In this document: positions 48,412-62,300 of the stretch, piece by piece
How positions within the stretch are numbered: position 1 is the first letter of the stretch
Layout of the letters: the number at the start of each line of letters is the position of its first letter
The notes under the pieces: generated by a model
What the model saw: the letters and a program-made list of their open reading frames with translations, nothing else
Database searches by the model: none
Told to the model about the DNA's origin: nothing
Made by a program: the position numbers and the translations under genes
From: Tepidibacter aestuarii
GTDB lineage: Bacteria; Bacillota; Clostridia; Peptostreptococcales; Peptostreptococcaceae
Direction of reading: 5' to 3'
DNA: 64,000 nt
Assembly (NCBI RefSeq): GCF_934924865.1
Contig: NZ_OW235315.1
Coordinates: forward strand, 248,001-312,000

Positions 48412-48777
48412 ATGGATAAAGAAAAAGAAATACAGACTTGTACTTGCAATGTTATACATGAAGATATTATTGAAAATGCTAGAAATAAAATGCCTGAAGA
48501 AGAAACGTTATATGACGTGGCTGAGCTTTTTAAGGTATTTGGAGATACAACTAGAATAAAAATAATATACGCATTATTTATGTCAGAAATGTGCGTGTGC
48601 GATATAGCTACTCTTTTAGGTATGACTCAATCAGCTATATCTCATCAGTTAAGAGTTTTAAAAAATGCAAGACTTGTAAAGTTTAGAAAAGAAGGTAAGG
48701 TAGCTTATTATTCTCTTGATGACGATCACGTTAAGCAGATATTTGATACTGGTCTTACACATATAAATCATAGATAA
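48412..48777 (+). CDS. ArsR/SmtB-family metal-responsive repressor (CadC-like)
   Basis: A 121-residue winged-helix repressor. The DNA helix is in DIATLLGMTQSAISHQLRVLKNA. Cys10 and Cys12 (TCTC) with Cys61 and Cys63 (MCVCD) correspond to the alpha3N thiolate site for Cd, Pb or Bi of CadC, and the C-terminal DDDH...H region resembles the alpha5 Zn site. Metal binding should release the operator upstream and derepress itself and the following P-type ATPase. RBS GGGAGGATATT precedes the ATG. Confidence 0.88.
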   Translation: MDKEKEIQTCTCNVIHEDIIENARNKMPEEETLYDVAELFKVFGDTTRIKIIYALFMSEMCVCDIATLLGMTQSAISHQLRVLKNARLVKFRKEGKVAYYSLDDDHVKQIFDTGLTHINHR

Positions 48778-48804
48778 TTTTAATATATAAGGGGGGAAAT
48801 TGTA

Positions 48805-51132
48805 GTGAAAAAAGAAGTTATATTAGAAGGTCTTGATTGTGCTCACTGTGCAACTAAGATAGAAGAAGAGGTTAATAAATTATCTTATATAAATTCTGCT
48901 GTTTTAAATTTTATCACTAAGACTCTTTCGATAGAAATTGGAGATTCGAGTAGAGTAGATGAAGCTATAGATGCTACTAAGAGCATAGTTAAAAAACTTG
49001 AGCCTCATGTTGAGGTTAGAGAAAAGAATAATTACTATAAAAAAGTTTTTATTCTTAAGAACCTAGACTGTGCTCATTGTGCAGGTGAGATAGAAAAAGA
49101 AGTATCGAATTTAGATAAAGTTAGAGATGCTAACTTAGATTTTGTATCTACTAGATTAACAGTTTTAGTTAAAAATAAATTTGATTTAGAAAAAGTTTCT
49201 AAACAGATTGAGGAGATAGTAGTTAAGAAAGAGCCTCATGTAAAGGTTATAAGTGAGGGAGAAGATGATTTACATGAACATGATGAAGAAGATTTTGATA
49301 AGAAAGAGTTAATTAAGATGGGTATAGGTGCTTTGTTCTTTGGAATAGGGATTATAGGCAAATTTTCAAATGCTGTAGAGTTCACTATATTCTTTATAGC
49401 ATATATATTAATAGGTGGAGAAGTTTTATCAAAAGCATTTAAAAATATACTTAGAGGTCAAGTTTTTGATGAAAACTTTTTGATGTGTATAGCTACTATT
49501 GGTGCTTTTGCTGTTAAAGAGTTTCCAGAGGCTGCAGGAGTTATGCTATTTTATCAAGTAGGTGAGTTTTTTCAATCAAAAGCAGTTAATAATTCTAGAA
49601 AGTCAATAAAAGAGTTACTTAAAATCCAACCTGAGTTTGCAAATATAAAAGAAAATGGTGAACTTAAGAAGGTTTCACCTGAAATAGTAAATGTTGATGA
49701 TATTATCATAGTAAAACCAGGAGAAAAGGTACCTCTAGATGGAATAATAGTAAATGGAAAATCTACTATAGATACTTCTAACTTGACAGGTGAGTCTATT
49801 CCAAGAAATGTAGAGATAGGAGATAATGTACTTTCAGGATTTATAAATAAAAATGGTGTTCTTGAGGTTAAGGTAACTAAGGTATTTTCAGAATCAACTG
49901 TATCTAAGATACTTGATCTAGTTCAAAATGCAAGTAGCAAAAAGGCAAAGACTGAAAACTTTATAACTAAGTTTGCTAAGTATTATACTCCTACGGTTGT
50001 ATTCTTATCAGCGTTTATAGCAACTGTACCTCCTCTTGTTATAGATGGTGCTATATTTGAAGATTGGTTCTATAGAGCGCTGATATTTTTAGTGATTTCA
50101 TGTCCGTGTGCACTTGTTATATCTATACCACTTAGTTTCTTTGGTGGAATAGGTGGTGCTTCTAAAAATGGAATACTTATAAAGGGAAGCAACTATTTAG
50201 AGGCATTAAATAATGTAGATACTGTTGTATTTGATAAGACGGGAACACTTAGCAAGGGAATATTTAAGGTTACAGGTATAAATGGTTTAAATATTTCAAA
50301 TGAAGAACTACTTAAGTATGCGGCTTATGCAGAGTCTTACTCGAATCATCCGATAGCTGTATCTATAGTAAATGCTTATAATAAAAAGATAGATGAAAAT
50401 ATTATAAGTGATTATGAAGAAATTTTTGGCTATGGAATAAAGGTGAATATAGAAGGAAAAAATGTATTAGTAGGTAACTACAAACTCATGAACAGGGAAG
50501 ACATAGATTGTACTGAGGTAAATGAGATAGGAACTATAATATATGTTTCAATAGATAGTAAGTATAGTGGATATATACTTATATCTGATGAGATAAAGAG
50601 TGATTCAAAGCAAAGTATAAAGGATCTTAAAGCTATGGGTATAAATAACACTATAATGCTTACGGGAGATAATGCTTTAGTTGCTAATAAAGTTAAGGAT
50701 GAATTGGGTATAGATGAAGTTCATTCACAATTACTTCCTCATCAAAAGGTAGAAAAACTTGAGATGATAAAAGGCAGAATGAAATCTAGTTCAAAGGTTG
50801 TATTTGTTGGTGATGGAATAAATGATGCTCCTGTTTTGGCTATGGCAGATATAGGAGTTGCTATGGGAGGTCTTGGCTCAGATGCTGCTATAGAAGCCGC
50901 TGATATTGTATTGATGACAGATGAACCCTCAAAATTAGTAAAAAGTATACAAATAGCTAAAAAAACAAGAGTTATAGTAATACAAAATATAGTATTTGCT
51001 CTTGGAGTTAAAATAATAGTATTGTTATTAGGTGCATTAGGAATAGCTAATATGTGGCAAGCCGTATTTGCGGACGTAGGCGTTGCTTTAATAGCTGTTT
51101 TAAATAGTATGAGAGTTATGAAAATGAGATAG
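48805..51132 (+). CDS. cadA: Heavy-metal-exporting P-type ATPase (Zn/Cd/Pb, CadA/ZntA type)
   Basis: A 775-residue P1B ATPase. It has two N-terminal HMA domains, each with LDCAHC (Cys12/15 and about Cys87/90), then an acidic His-containing linker (DDLHEHDEED). The membrane core has SCPCALVIS followed by IPLSFFGG, and FADVGVALIAVLNSMR near the C-terminus, a P1B-2 pattern for Zn, Cd and Pb. The phosphorylation site is DKTGTLSKG, with SNHPIA and VGDGINDAPVL. The start is GTG with GGGGGGAAATTGTA upstream. It follows the repressor gene by 27 bases. Confidence 0.92.
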   Translation: MKKEVILEGLDCAHCATKIEEEVNKLSYINSAVLNFITKTLSIEIGDSSRVDEAIDATKSIVKKLEPHVEVREKNNYYKKVFILKNLDCAHCAGEIEKEVSNLDKVRDANLDFVSTRLTVLVKNKFDLEKVSKQIEEIVVKKEPHVKVISEGEDDLHEHDEEDFDKKELIKMGIGALFFGIGIIGKFSNAVEFTIFFIAYILIGGEVLSKAFKNILRGQVFDENFLMCIATIGAFAVKEFPEAAGVMLFYQVGEFFQSKAVNNSRKSIKELLKIQPEFANIKENGELKKVSPEIVNVDDIIIVKPGEKVPLDGIIVNGKSTIDTSNLTGESIPRNVEIGDNVLSGFINKNGVLEVKVTKVFSESTVSKILDLVQNASSKKAKTENFITKFAKYYTPTVVFLSAFIATVPPLVIDGAIFEDWFYRALIFLVISCPCALVISIPLSFFGGIGGASKNGILIKGSNYLEALNNVDTVVFDKTGTLSKGIFKVTGINGLNISNEELLKYAAYAESYSNHPIAVSIVNAYNKKIDENIISDYEEIFGYGIKVNIEGKNVLVGNYKLMNREDIDCTEVNEIGTIIYVSIDSKYSGYILISDEIKSDSKQSIKDLKAMGINNTIMLTGDNALVANKVKDELGIDEVHSQLLPHQKVEKLEMIKGRMKSSSKVVFVGDGINDAPVLAMADIGVAMGGLGSDAAIEAADIVLMTDEPSKLVKSIQIAKKTRVIVIQNIVFALGVKIIVLLLGALGIANMWQAVFADVGVALIAVLNSMRVMKMR

Positions 51133-51155
51133 CCTTTAGGCTATCTCGTTTTTTT
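51126..51155 (+). terminator. Terminator of the metal-ATPase operon
   Basis: GAGATAGCC-TTTA-GGCTATCTC then GTTTTTTT. It overlaps the cadA stop codon and the end of the small gene on the other strand. Confidence 0.9.
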
Positions 51156-51365
51156 ATCTATTTCCTTATTAGACAAATTATTATTAGATGGAATAAAAGG
51201 ATGATATTCTGAAGATCTTAAAGGGTCCATATAATCTAAATCATACTCTGAATCGTCTTTCATCTTAAGAGGCATGACTGTATTTGTTAAAGGTCTAGCA
51301 GGTGTTTTAGGATCTTTACTATCATAAGTTTCGTCTATTTTATCTTCTGGGTTTTTTTGTGACAT
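51141..51365 (-). CDS. Small hydrophilic protein of unknown function
   Basis: A 74-residue protein, rich in Asp, Lys, Pro and Asn, with no membrane segment, Cys or recognised domain. It seems unstructured (RPLTNTVMPLKMKDDSEYD is its most ordered part). It is accepted as a gene because TAAGGAGGTTCAATT is a nearly ideal ribosome site before the ATG, and because no other gene covers this interval before the second rRNA promoter. Confidence 0.55.
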   Translation of the reverse strand: MSQKNPEDKIDETYDSKDPKTPARPLTNTVMPLKMKDDSEYDLDYMDPLRSSEYHPFIPSNNNLSNKEIDKKTR

Positions 51366-51472
51366 AATTGAACCTCCTTAATTTTTATATAAATTCTTAT
51401 TCATATTTTTTCTTTATTCAACCAAAAATACACATGGAAAAATATAAAAAAACAAAAAAATAAGAAAAAGTG

Positions 51473-51501
51473 TTGACGAATCTTTCGAAAAATGATATAT
51501 T
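51473..51501 (+). promoter_or_regulatory. rRNA operon 2 promoter
   Basis: TTGACG, 17 bases, TATATT, behind an A-rich UP-like tract; it matches the operon 1 promoter in sequence and spacing. Confidence 0.85.
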
Positions 51502-51625
51502 ATTATTTGTCCGAGAGACACGGACGACATGAACTTTGAAAATTAAACAGTAGGTTATAAATAAATCACATCAGTGATTTTCGGAAATAACACATAAAGT
51601 CAGTTTACTGAGTACTGACAAACTT

Positions 51626-53151
<1,526 letters not shown>

Positions 53152-53211
53152 ATAACCTACTGTTTAATTTTGAGGGTTTATGAATAACTCTTTATTATCA
53201 TAGAATAATAT

Positions 53212-53287
53212 GGGGGCGTAGCTCAGTTGGGAGAGCACTTGCCTTGCAAGCAAGGGGTCAGGAGTTCGACTCTCCTCGTCTCCACCA
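53212..53287 (+). tRNA. tRNA-Ala (anticodon UGC)
   Basis: A complete cloverleaf: acceptor GGGGGCG/CGTCTCC, D-arm GCTC...GAGC, anticodon arm CTTGC-CTTGCAA-GCAAG with TGC at positions 34-36, T-arm with GTTCGAC, discriminator A and encoded CCA. It lies in the 16S-23S spacer. Confidence 0.96.
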
Positions 53288-53445
53288 TTTTGATGGAGTT
53301 ACAGGTTTCATCATTAATTATGTAGAAAATAAAATAGTAGTTTGATTGGCAATTTTTTTTTGTAAAATTGTTGACAACATACTTAAGCTGACGCGATAGC
53401 GGATGGCGTAGTACTTTGAAAATTGAACAGATTTAAATAAATTTA

Positions 53446-56365
<2,920 letters not shown>

Positions 56366-56423
56366 AATTTTAAATCTGATCAATTTTGAAAGTATTAATC
56401 TTAATACTTAAAACTAAAAGATT

Positions 56424-56542
<119 letters not shown>

Positions 56543-56666
56543 ATCTTTTTTATTTTTTGTGTAGTGGTTAATCAAAAAAGATTAGGTGCTACTTAAAGCG
56601 TTGAATTTAAAATATCGTTGCATTCGCGGTGTTTTTATAGAAAGTTTTGATAACCCACAGAGTATA

Positions 56667-56710
56667 AAAAAGAACCTAGATTTTATTTGTACGAAATCTA
56701 GGTTCTTTTT
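56667..56710 (+). terminator. Terminator downstream of rRNA operon 2
   Basis: AAAAAGAACCTAGATTT and AAATCTAGGTTCTTTTT are 17-base exact arms with a 10-base loop. Confidence 0.9.
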
Positions 56711-56752
56711 ACGCTTAAGGAAATTGTGGATAACATTGATGAAAGAGCTACA

Positions 56753-56831
56753 CTTACAACTATTTTTGAGCAACGGAGCCCGTAGAGATCGTTGGCGACA
56801 TGAGTCAGTGCGTAGCGGCTAGACGAATTTT
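56753..56831 (+). repeat. Dispersed ~80-bp repeat, copy B
   Basis: Nearly identical to copy A at 24170-24250, in the same orientation. Here it lies between the rRNA terminator and the 3' end of the histidine kinase gene, whose stop codon abuts the terminal T-run. Read in the same frame as in cbiJ it gives LQLFLSNGAR without a stop, so the stop in copy A depends on the one-base indel. Confidence 0.85.
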
Positions 56832-59174
56832 TTATATAGAGTATATATCTGAAAACTCTATATTTATTTTTTCTATATACTTGTCTTTTATATAAACTGT
56901 ATCTATTTCAGTTATATCATCTACAGTAGTTACAGGAAGCTTTATTATGAATTCGCTTCCGTGTCCATAATCACTTTTAACATCTATAGAACCATTATGC
57001 ATGTCTATTAGAGACTTTACTAGAGAGAGACCTATACCGCTTCCTTCTGTGTTTCTAGTTAGAGATTTATCAACTTGTCTAAATCTATCAAATATTATTT
57101 CCAACTTATCATTTGGAATACCAATTCCTGTATCCTTTATAGATATGGTTACATATTCTGCTTCAGCTAGCAAATTAACTATAATAGAATCTCCTGAATC
57201 TGTGAACTTAATGGCATTAGAAAGGAGATTAAGAATAATTCTTTCTATTGCATTTGGATCTACAGCTATTATTTTTTCCTCAACATTTGTATCAAATATT
57301 AAAGATATTTCCTTATTATTTATATATTCGCTTACAGATAGAGTTATATTTTCTACAAGGCTGACTATATTATGATTTTGAAGTTCTATATTGAAATACC
57401 CACAGTCTAGCTTTGTTATATCTATCAAATTATTTACTAGCCTTAGCATTCTATAACAGTTTTGTTTTAATATGTTTATATGATGTATTGTATTTTTGTG
57501 TTTAGACAATAATTGACTGTTTATTAAATTACTTTCTAGTAATTGAGTGATAGAAAAAATCAAATTAAGAGGAGTTTTGAGCTCGTGAGATAAATTTGAA
57601 AAAAATTCGGTTTTTAATTTATCGTATTCAAGAGCCTGTTTTAGCCTTTTCTCTTCTTCTAATACTTTTTCTCTAAGCTTTTCAGCTTTTCTTTTTTCTC
57701 TTAAATCATTGACTATTGTAAGTGAATAACTTTTATTGTCAAGAAGAGGGTAAGAACAAACTTCTATATCTATAAATTCTCCATCAGCTGTTATACCTAA
57801 TTCTTCTATATAAGGTGAGTATATATTTTTCTTTTGATCCTCTAACCTTTGTTTTACTTTTTCATGAAAATCTTTATGTATATAGTCATATAAAGATTTA
57901 TTTTTTATAGATTCTTGATCTTTAATTTTAAATAGTTTACGTACAGTAGAATTAGTAAATATTATATTACCATTGTTATGAACTAATATTCCAAATGGTA
58001 AAAACTCGATTAAATTTTTATATTCTTCTTGGCTTGATTTAAGTATTTTCTGGAGTTTCTTTATTTTATTTATATTGATTAGAAGTATGCATATTACCAA
58101 AATCAAAAATAGTATTATATAAACGACAAATGTATACACAGTATTTTTAGATATATTATAGAAGCTAGACGGTTTCCCTATTATTTCAGATCGATAAGGT
58201 AAATTATCTATAAAAATAGTAAATCTTTGTAATTGATCATAATTAAATTGATATCTATTTTTCATTGAAAACCTATGAATACTATAGTTTGGATTGTTAA
58301 TTATTTTTGATGCAAATTCTCCTGTAGACTTGCCTAGTTCAAATGCATCACATAAAGGACCTCCTACTATTCCGCTATTTATCATTGTACTCCAAAAACT
58401 ATATATTGGAATATGTGTATTTTTTGAAGTATATTTAATTAAATTATATAAAGAATAAATATCATCAGAATTAGTTTTAAAATCTGTTAGAAGAACAAGA
58501 GCTGTATCGGAAGATAGATGATTTATCTTATCAAGTACTTTGTCGACATTAGATTCGTAATAAATAACTATATCTATGTTTTTTGATGAATAATACTTTT
58601 TTTGATCTTCAAGTAATTTTATGTAGTGATGACTTAGTAAATCTGGGTTAACTGGTATGAATATTTTACTATTTGGGTGAAGTTTATTTACCAAATATAA
58701 TTCTTTCTTGATATCTATTGGTTGTTCAAGCACATAATATCTTTCATTAGAATTTATTTTATTTAATATACTGGGTTCGTTTATTCCGCAAAAAAGTATA
58801 GGTGAGTCTGCAAATAATTTATTGTTATATTTTTCGAAGAAATAATAAGCATCCTCGTCAGTAACTATTACAATATCAAATTTATATTTTTTGAATTTAG
58901 ATTTATACAAGTTGTAAAGCGTATCAAAATATTCATCATCATTGTTTATGTGAATATCCATATTTTCTATATGAATTATATTAGTTTGGCAATTTAAACT
59001 TGAATAAATACCTTTAACAATATTGTTAGTATAATCATTTGATGAATTTTGAGAATTAACAATCAATATATGGTTTGCTTTTTCTTCTCCAAATGAGAAA
59101 GAATCAAATAAATACAATGTATTTATTAATAAGATTGATATAAAAAAACATATAAATTTATTTCTATTTGTCAT
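56832..59174 (-). CDS. Orphan hybrid-sensor histidine kinase with ABC substrate-binding-like input domain
   Basis: A 780-residue membrane kinase. An N-terminal signal anchor (FICFFISILLINTLYLF) is followed by an extracellular region of about 310 residues with the ABC_sub_bind/periplasmic-binding look (ILIVNSQNSSNDYTNNIVKG, FDIVIVTDEDAYYF, PILFCGINEPS). Then come a membrane helix at about 347-370, a PAS domain, a HisKA box (SNLSHELKTPLNLI, His near 530) and an HATPase domain (LLSNAIKFTDSG, DTGIGIP, GSGIGLSLVKSLI). No response regulator gene is adjacent. The start is ATG 59174 with AAAGGAGAT upstream; the in-frame ATG at 59216 lacks a site. Confidence 0.88.
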   Translation of the reverse strand: MTNRNKFICFFISILLINTLYLFDSFSFGEEKANHILIVNSQNSSNDYTNNIVKGIYSSLNCQTNIIHIENMDIHINNDDEYFDTLYNLYKSKFKKYKFDIVIVTDEDAYYFFEKYNNKLFADSPILFCGINEPSILNKINSNERYYVLEQPIDIKKELYLVNKLHPNSKIFIPVNPDLLSHHYIKLLEDQKKYYSSKNIDIVIYYESNVDKVLDKINHLSSDTALVLLTDFKTNSDDIYSLYNLIKYTSKNTHIPIYSFWSTMINSGIVGGPLCDAFELGKSTGEFASKIINNPNYSIHRFSMKNRYQFNYDQLQRFTIFIDNLPYRSEIIGKPSSFYNISKNTVYTFVVYIILFLILVICILLININKIKKLQKILKSSQEEYKNLIEFLPFGILVHNNGNIIFTNSTVRKLFKIKDQESIKNKSLYDYIHKDFHEKVKQRLEDQKKNIYSPYIEELGITADGEFIDIEVCSYPLLDNKSYSLTIVNDLREKRKAEKLREKVLEEEKRLKQALEYDKLKTEFFSNLSHELKTPLNLIFSITQLLESNLINSQLLSKHKNTIHHINILKQNCYRMLRLVNNLIDITKLDCGYFNIELQNHNIVSLVENITLSVSEYINNKEISLIFDTNVEEKIIAVDPNAIERIILNLLSNAIKFTDSGDSIIVNLLAEAEYVTISIKDTGIGIPNDKLEIIFDRFRQVDKSLTRNTEGSGIGLSLVKSLIDMHNGSIDVKSDYGHGSEFIIKLPVTTVDDITEIDTVYIKDKYIEKINIEFSDIYSI

Positions 59175-59402
59175 AAAAAAATCTCCTTTTGTGTTAAAAA
59201 ATACATGAATATACATTTCTACATAAAAAAATATATACCTCCGATGAAAAAAGTATGATTTTGTCGATTACACATAAAATTTTCACCATATTATAAATAG
59301 TTAAGACTTATAAATTAAAGGGAACAAAATATGATATTATTTCATTGATAGAAATTTTTATCTAAAAGCTAAAGATTCACTTGAGTAAAAAGTCCATGTG
59401 AA

Positions 59403-59417
59403 TTAAGTTTTGCTTTA
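59403..59417. promoter_or_regulatory. Palindromic element TTAAG-N5-CTTWA upstream of the DUF456 gene
   Basis: TTAAG TTTTG CTTTA within GAATTAAGTTTTGCTTTATA, which matches the site before the kinase gene (10165) almost base for base. A degenerate relative, TAAAG-ATTCA-CTTGA, lies at 59370-59384. Confidence 0.4.
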
Positions 59418-59443
59418 TAGAAAATAAATAAAGGGGTGATACT

Positions 59444-59914
59444 GTGCTAGCTATAGCGATAATTCTGATGGTTATTGGGATGATAGGTATTTTTATACCA
59501 GGTATTCCTGGAAACGGATTGATTTTCTTATCAACTCTGCTATATGGTATTTTTACAAAATTTGAAGAAATAAGTGTTATTATGATTGTAATTTTTGGAG
59601 TTCTTACAATTGCAGCTTTTATGTTGGATTATATATCAAGTGTGATGGGTGCAAAAAAATTTGGGGCTACAAAAGCAGGAATTATTGGAGGAATTCTAGG
59701 TGGGTTTGTTGGCTTATTTATATTTAACATAATAGGACTATTAATAGGACAGTTTTTTGGAACGCTTATTGGAGAATTATACTATGGAAAAGAGTTGAAA
59801 TTATCAATGAAATCTGGAGTTGGTTCATTGATTGGATATATTGCAGGAGTAGCTATTAATACAACTATTGGACTTACGATAATTGTATTATTTTTATTAA
59901 AAGTTTTGATATAA
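59444..59914 (+). CDS. DUF456 membrane protein
   Basis: A 156-residue integral membrane protein with about four or five hydrophobic, Gly-rich segments: IGIFIPGIPGNGLIFLSTLLYG, ISSVMGAKKFGATKAGIIGGILGG, then FFGTLIGELYYGK and a last helix. This is the DUF456 pattern; function unknown. The GTG start has AAAGGGGTGATACT upstream. It appears to be a single gene with its own control element. Confidence 0.8.
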   Translation: MLAIAIILMVIGMIGIFIPGIPGNGLIFLSTLLYGIFTKFEEISVIMIVIFGVLTIAAFMLDYISSVMGAKKFGATKAGIIGGILGGFVGLFIFNIIGLLIGQFFGTLIGELYYGKELKLSMKSGVGSLIGYIAGVAINTTIGLTIIVLFLLKVLI

Positions 59915-60015
59915 TAGAATAGGAAAGATTTAATAAATAAACTTATAAAAGATGTAGCTTTTAAATTTGTATATACTCCTGTATATATGATAAAATAATA
60001 TAATGAGCAAAAATT

Positions 60016-60048
60016 AAAACCTATAGAAAATTGTCTATAGGTTTTTTC
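60016..60048 (+). terminator. Intrinsic terminator after the DUF456 gene
   Basis: AAAACCTATAG and CTATAGGTTTT around a short loop, followed by TT. It lies about 60 bases before the pcrA start. Confidence 0.85.
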
Positions 60049-60105
60049 AACTTAATGCAAATTTTTTACTTGATATATACAAACTTACTTGAAGGGAGAA
60101 ATTAA

Positions 60106-62274
60106 ATGGATTTATCTACATTGAATGATATGCAAAGAAAAGCAGTACTTAAAACGGACGGTGCACTACTTCTTTTAGCTGGTGCGGGGTCTGGAAAGAC
60201 AAGAGTTTTAACTTATAGAATAGCACATCTTATAAATGATTTAGAAGTACATCCTTCTAATATACTGGCAATTACATTCACTAATAAGGCTGCTAATGAG
60301 ATGAGGGAAAGAGTAGAGGGAATAATAGGATCAGATGCACAGAATATGTGGATAAGTACATTTCACTCGTGTTGCGTTAGAATACTTAGAAAAGATATAG
60401 ACAAGATAGGATATACAAGAAGCTTTGTTATATACGATAGATCGGATCAGATGACACTTATGAAGGATTGTATAAAAGAGCTTAACATAAATGACAAAAT
60501 GTATGAAGCAAAAACTGTACTGGGCCATATATCTGATGCTAAGGATAAGATGATAAATTCAAAGAGATTTAAAGAAATTCACCAAAATGATTTCAGAATG
60601 AGTAATATTGCAAAAGTTTACTCTTTATATCAAGAAAGACTTATGAGAAACAATGCTCTTGATTTTGATGATCTTATAATGAAGGCTATTGAGATACTTG
60701 AGAATAATGAAGGTGTTTTAGATTTTTATCAAAGAAAGTTCAGATATATAATGGTTGATGAGTACCAAGATACGAATAGGGCACAGTATAAGCTTGTAAA
60801 TATGCTGGCTAAAAGACATGGTAACTTATGTGTTGTTGGTGATGATGATCAATCTATATACGGTTGGAGAGGTGCAGATATAAAGAATATACTTGAGTTT
60901 GAAAAAGATTATGAAGATGCACTAGTTGTAAAGCTTGAGCAAAATTATAGATCAACTCAAACTATACTTGATGCTGCTAATAAGGTTATAGCTAATAATA
61001 TAACTAGAAAAGATAAGAAGTTATGGACGGAGAGCTGTTTAGGAGATAGAATAAGAACTTTTAAATCAAGAGATGAAAGAGAAGAAGGAGATTTTATAGC
61101 TCATAGTATAAAAAAATTAAATAACGACAAAGGTATAGAGTATAGAGAATGTGCTATCCTTTATAGAACTAATGCCCAATCACGTGCTCTAGAGGAAGCT
61201 TTGATAAAGCAAAATATAAAGTATAAGATATTTGGTGGTATAAAATTCTACGAGAGAAAAGAGATAAAGGATCTGATAGCTTATTTAAGAATAATACAAA
61301 ATCCTGTAGATGATATTTCTCTTAAGAGAATAATAAATGTTCCAAAGAGAGGTATAGGACTTAGAACTCTTGAAAAAATAGAAGATGTTGCTCTTTTAAA
61401 GAAGGAGAGCATGTACCTTTCTTTATATGATGCTGATAATATAGACGTATCTACTAGAGTTAAAAGTAAGCTAAGAGAGTTTACAACTTTAATATCATCT
61501 CTTAGTGCTATGAAGGATGTATATTCTGTAACTAAGCTTATAGAAAAGGTTCTAGAGAACACAGGATATATAAAAGAGCTTGAAAAGGATGATAGCATAG
61601 AGAATCAAACTAGAATAGAGAATTTAAAGGAATTTTTATCTGTTGCTATGGAATTTGAAAAAACAAGTGAAGAGAAGGATTTAGAAACATTCTTAGCTAC
61701 TATATCTCTTATATCTGATATGGATGCTTCTGATGAAGATGATGACTATGTTTCTTTAATGACTCTACACAGTGCTAAGGGACTTGAGTTTCCAGTAGTA
61801 TTTTTAGCAGGGCTTGAAGAAGGCATATTCCCTATAAGTAGAGCTTTAACTGATGAGATAGAGCTTGAGGAAGAGAGAAGACTTTGCTATGTTGGAATTA
61901 CAAGAGCTATGAAGACTTTATATATGACGTATGCATCTTCAAGAACTATATACGGAAAGACTAACTATTCTAGGATATCAAGATTTATAGGAGAACTTCC
62001 TAAAGATTGCTTAAAAAGTCTTAATAAGAATGAGCCGGAGAATAAGATACTTAAAAAACAGAACAGCTTAGTTGAAAAATACAAGCAAAGACATATGGAA
62101 AAAGAAACTAAGAGTGTAGATAATAATAATGTAAGTCTTGGATCAAAGGTTAAACATCCAACATTTGGAACGGGAACAGTTGTAGCAAAGAATGGCTCTA
62201 CTGTTAGTATAGCTTTTGAGAATAAAGGGGTTAAGAGCATTAACTTAGATTATGTAAAGTTAAATATAATATAA
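60106..62274 (+). CDS. pcrA: UvrD/Rep-family DNA helicase PcrA
   Basis: A 722-residue superfamily 1A helicase for repair and plasmid replication. Motifs in order: LNDMQRKAVLKTDG (Q motif), LAGAGSGKTRVL (I), AITFTNKAANEMRERV (Ia), VDEYQDTN (II), VVGDDDQSIYGWRGA (III), LEQNYRST (IV), LMTLHSAKGLEFPVVFLAGLEEGIFP (V region; written whole only as landmark segments) and RRLCYVGITRA (VI). The C-terminal tail with VKHPTFGTGTVV is the Tudor-like fold that contacts RNA polymerase. ATG has GAAGGGAGAAATTAA upstream. Confidence 0.94.
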   Translation: MDLSTLNDMQRKAVLKTDGALLLLAGAGSGKTRVLTYRIAHLINDLEVHPSNILAITFTNKAANEMRERVEGIIGSDAQNMWISTFHSCCVRILRKDIDKIGYTRSFVIYDRSDQMTLMKDCIKELNINDKMYEAKTVLGHISDAKDKMINSKRFKEIHQNDFRMSNIAKVYSLYQERLMRNNALDFDDLIMKAIEILENNEGVLDFYQRKFRYIMVDEYQDTNRAQYKLVNMLAKRHGNLCVVGDDDQSIYGWRGADIKNILEFEKDYEDALVVKLEQNYRSTQTILDAANKVIANNITRKDKKLWTESCLGDRIRTFKSRDEREEGDFIAHSIKKLNNDKGIEYRECAILYRTNAQSRALEEALIKQNIKYKIFGGIKFYERKEIKDLIAYLRIIQNPVDDISLKRIINVPKRGIGLRTLEKIEDVALLKKESMYLSLYDADNIDVSTRVKSKLREFTTLISSLSAMKDVYSVTKLIEKVLENTGYIKELEKDDSIENQTRIENLKEFLSVAMEFEKTSEEKDLETFLATISLISDMDASDEDDDYVSLMTLHSAKGLEFPVVFLAGLEEGIFPISRALTDEIELEEERRLCYVGITRAMKTLYMTYASSRTIYGKTNYSRISRFIGELPKDCLKSLNKNEPENKILKKQNSLVEKYKQRHMEKETKSVDNNNVSLGSKVKHPTFGTGTVVAKNGSTVSIAFENKGVKSINLDYVKLNII

Positions 62275-62300
62275 AACAAATAAAAAAGGTGGTATTGAAT

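Noticed and set aside
53360..53410. TTGACA in the second 16S-23S spacer as an internal promoter
   Set aside because: No -10 hexamer lies at 16-18 bases; the match sits in a short palindrome TGTTGACAACA.
56586..56822. A 78-codon frame ending in LFLSNGARRDRWRHESVRSG
   Set aside because: It crosses an rRNA terminator hairpin and the dispersed repeat, and it lacks a ribosome site; the protein-like tail is just the repeat translated.
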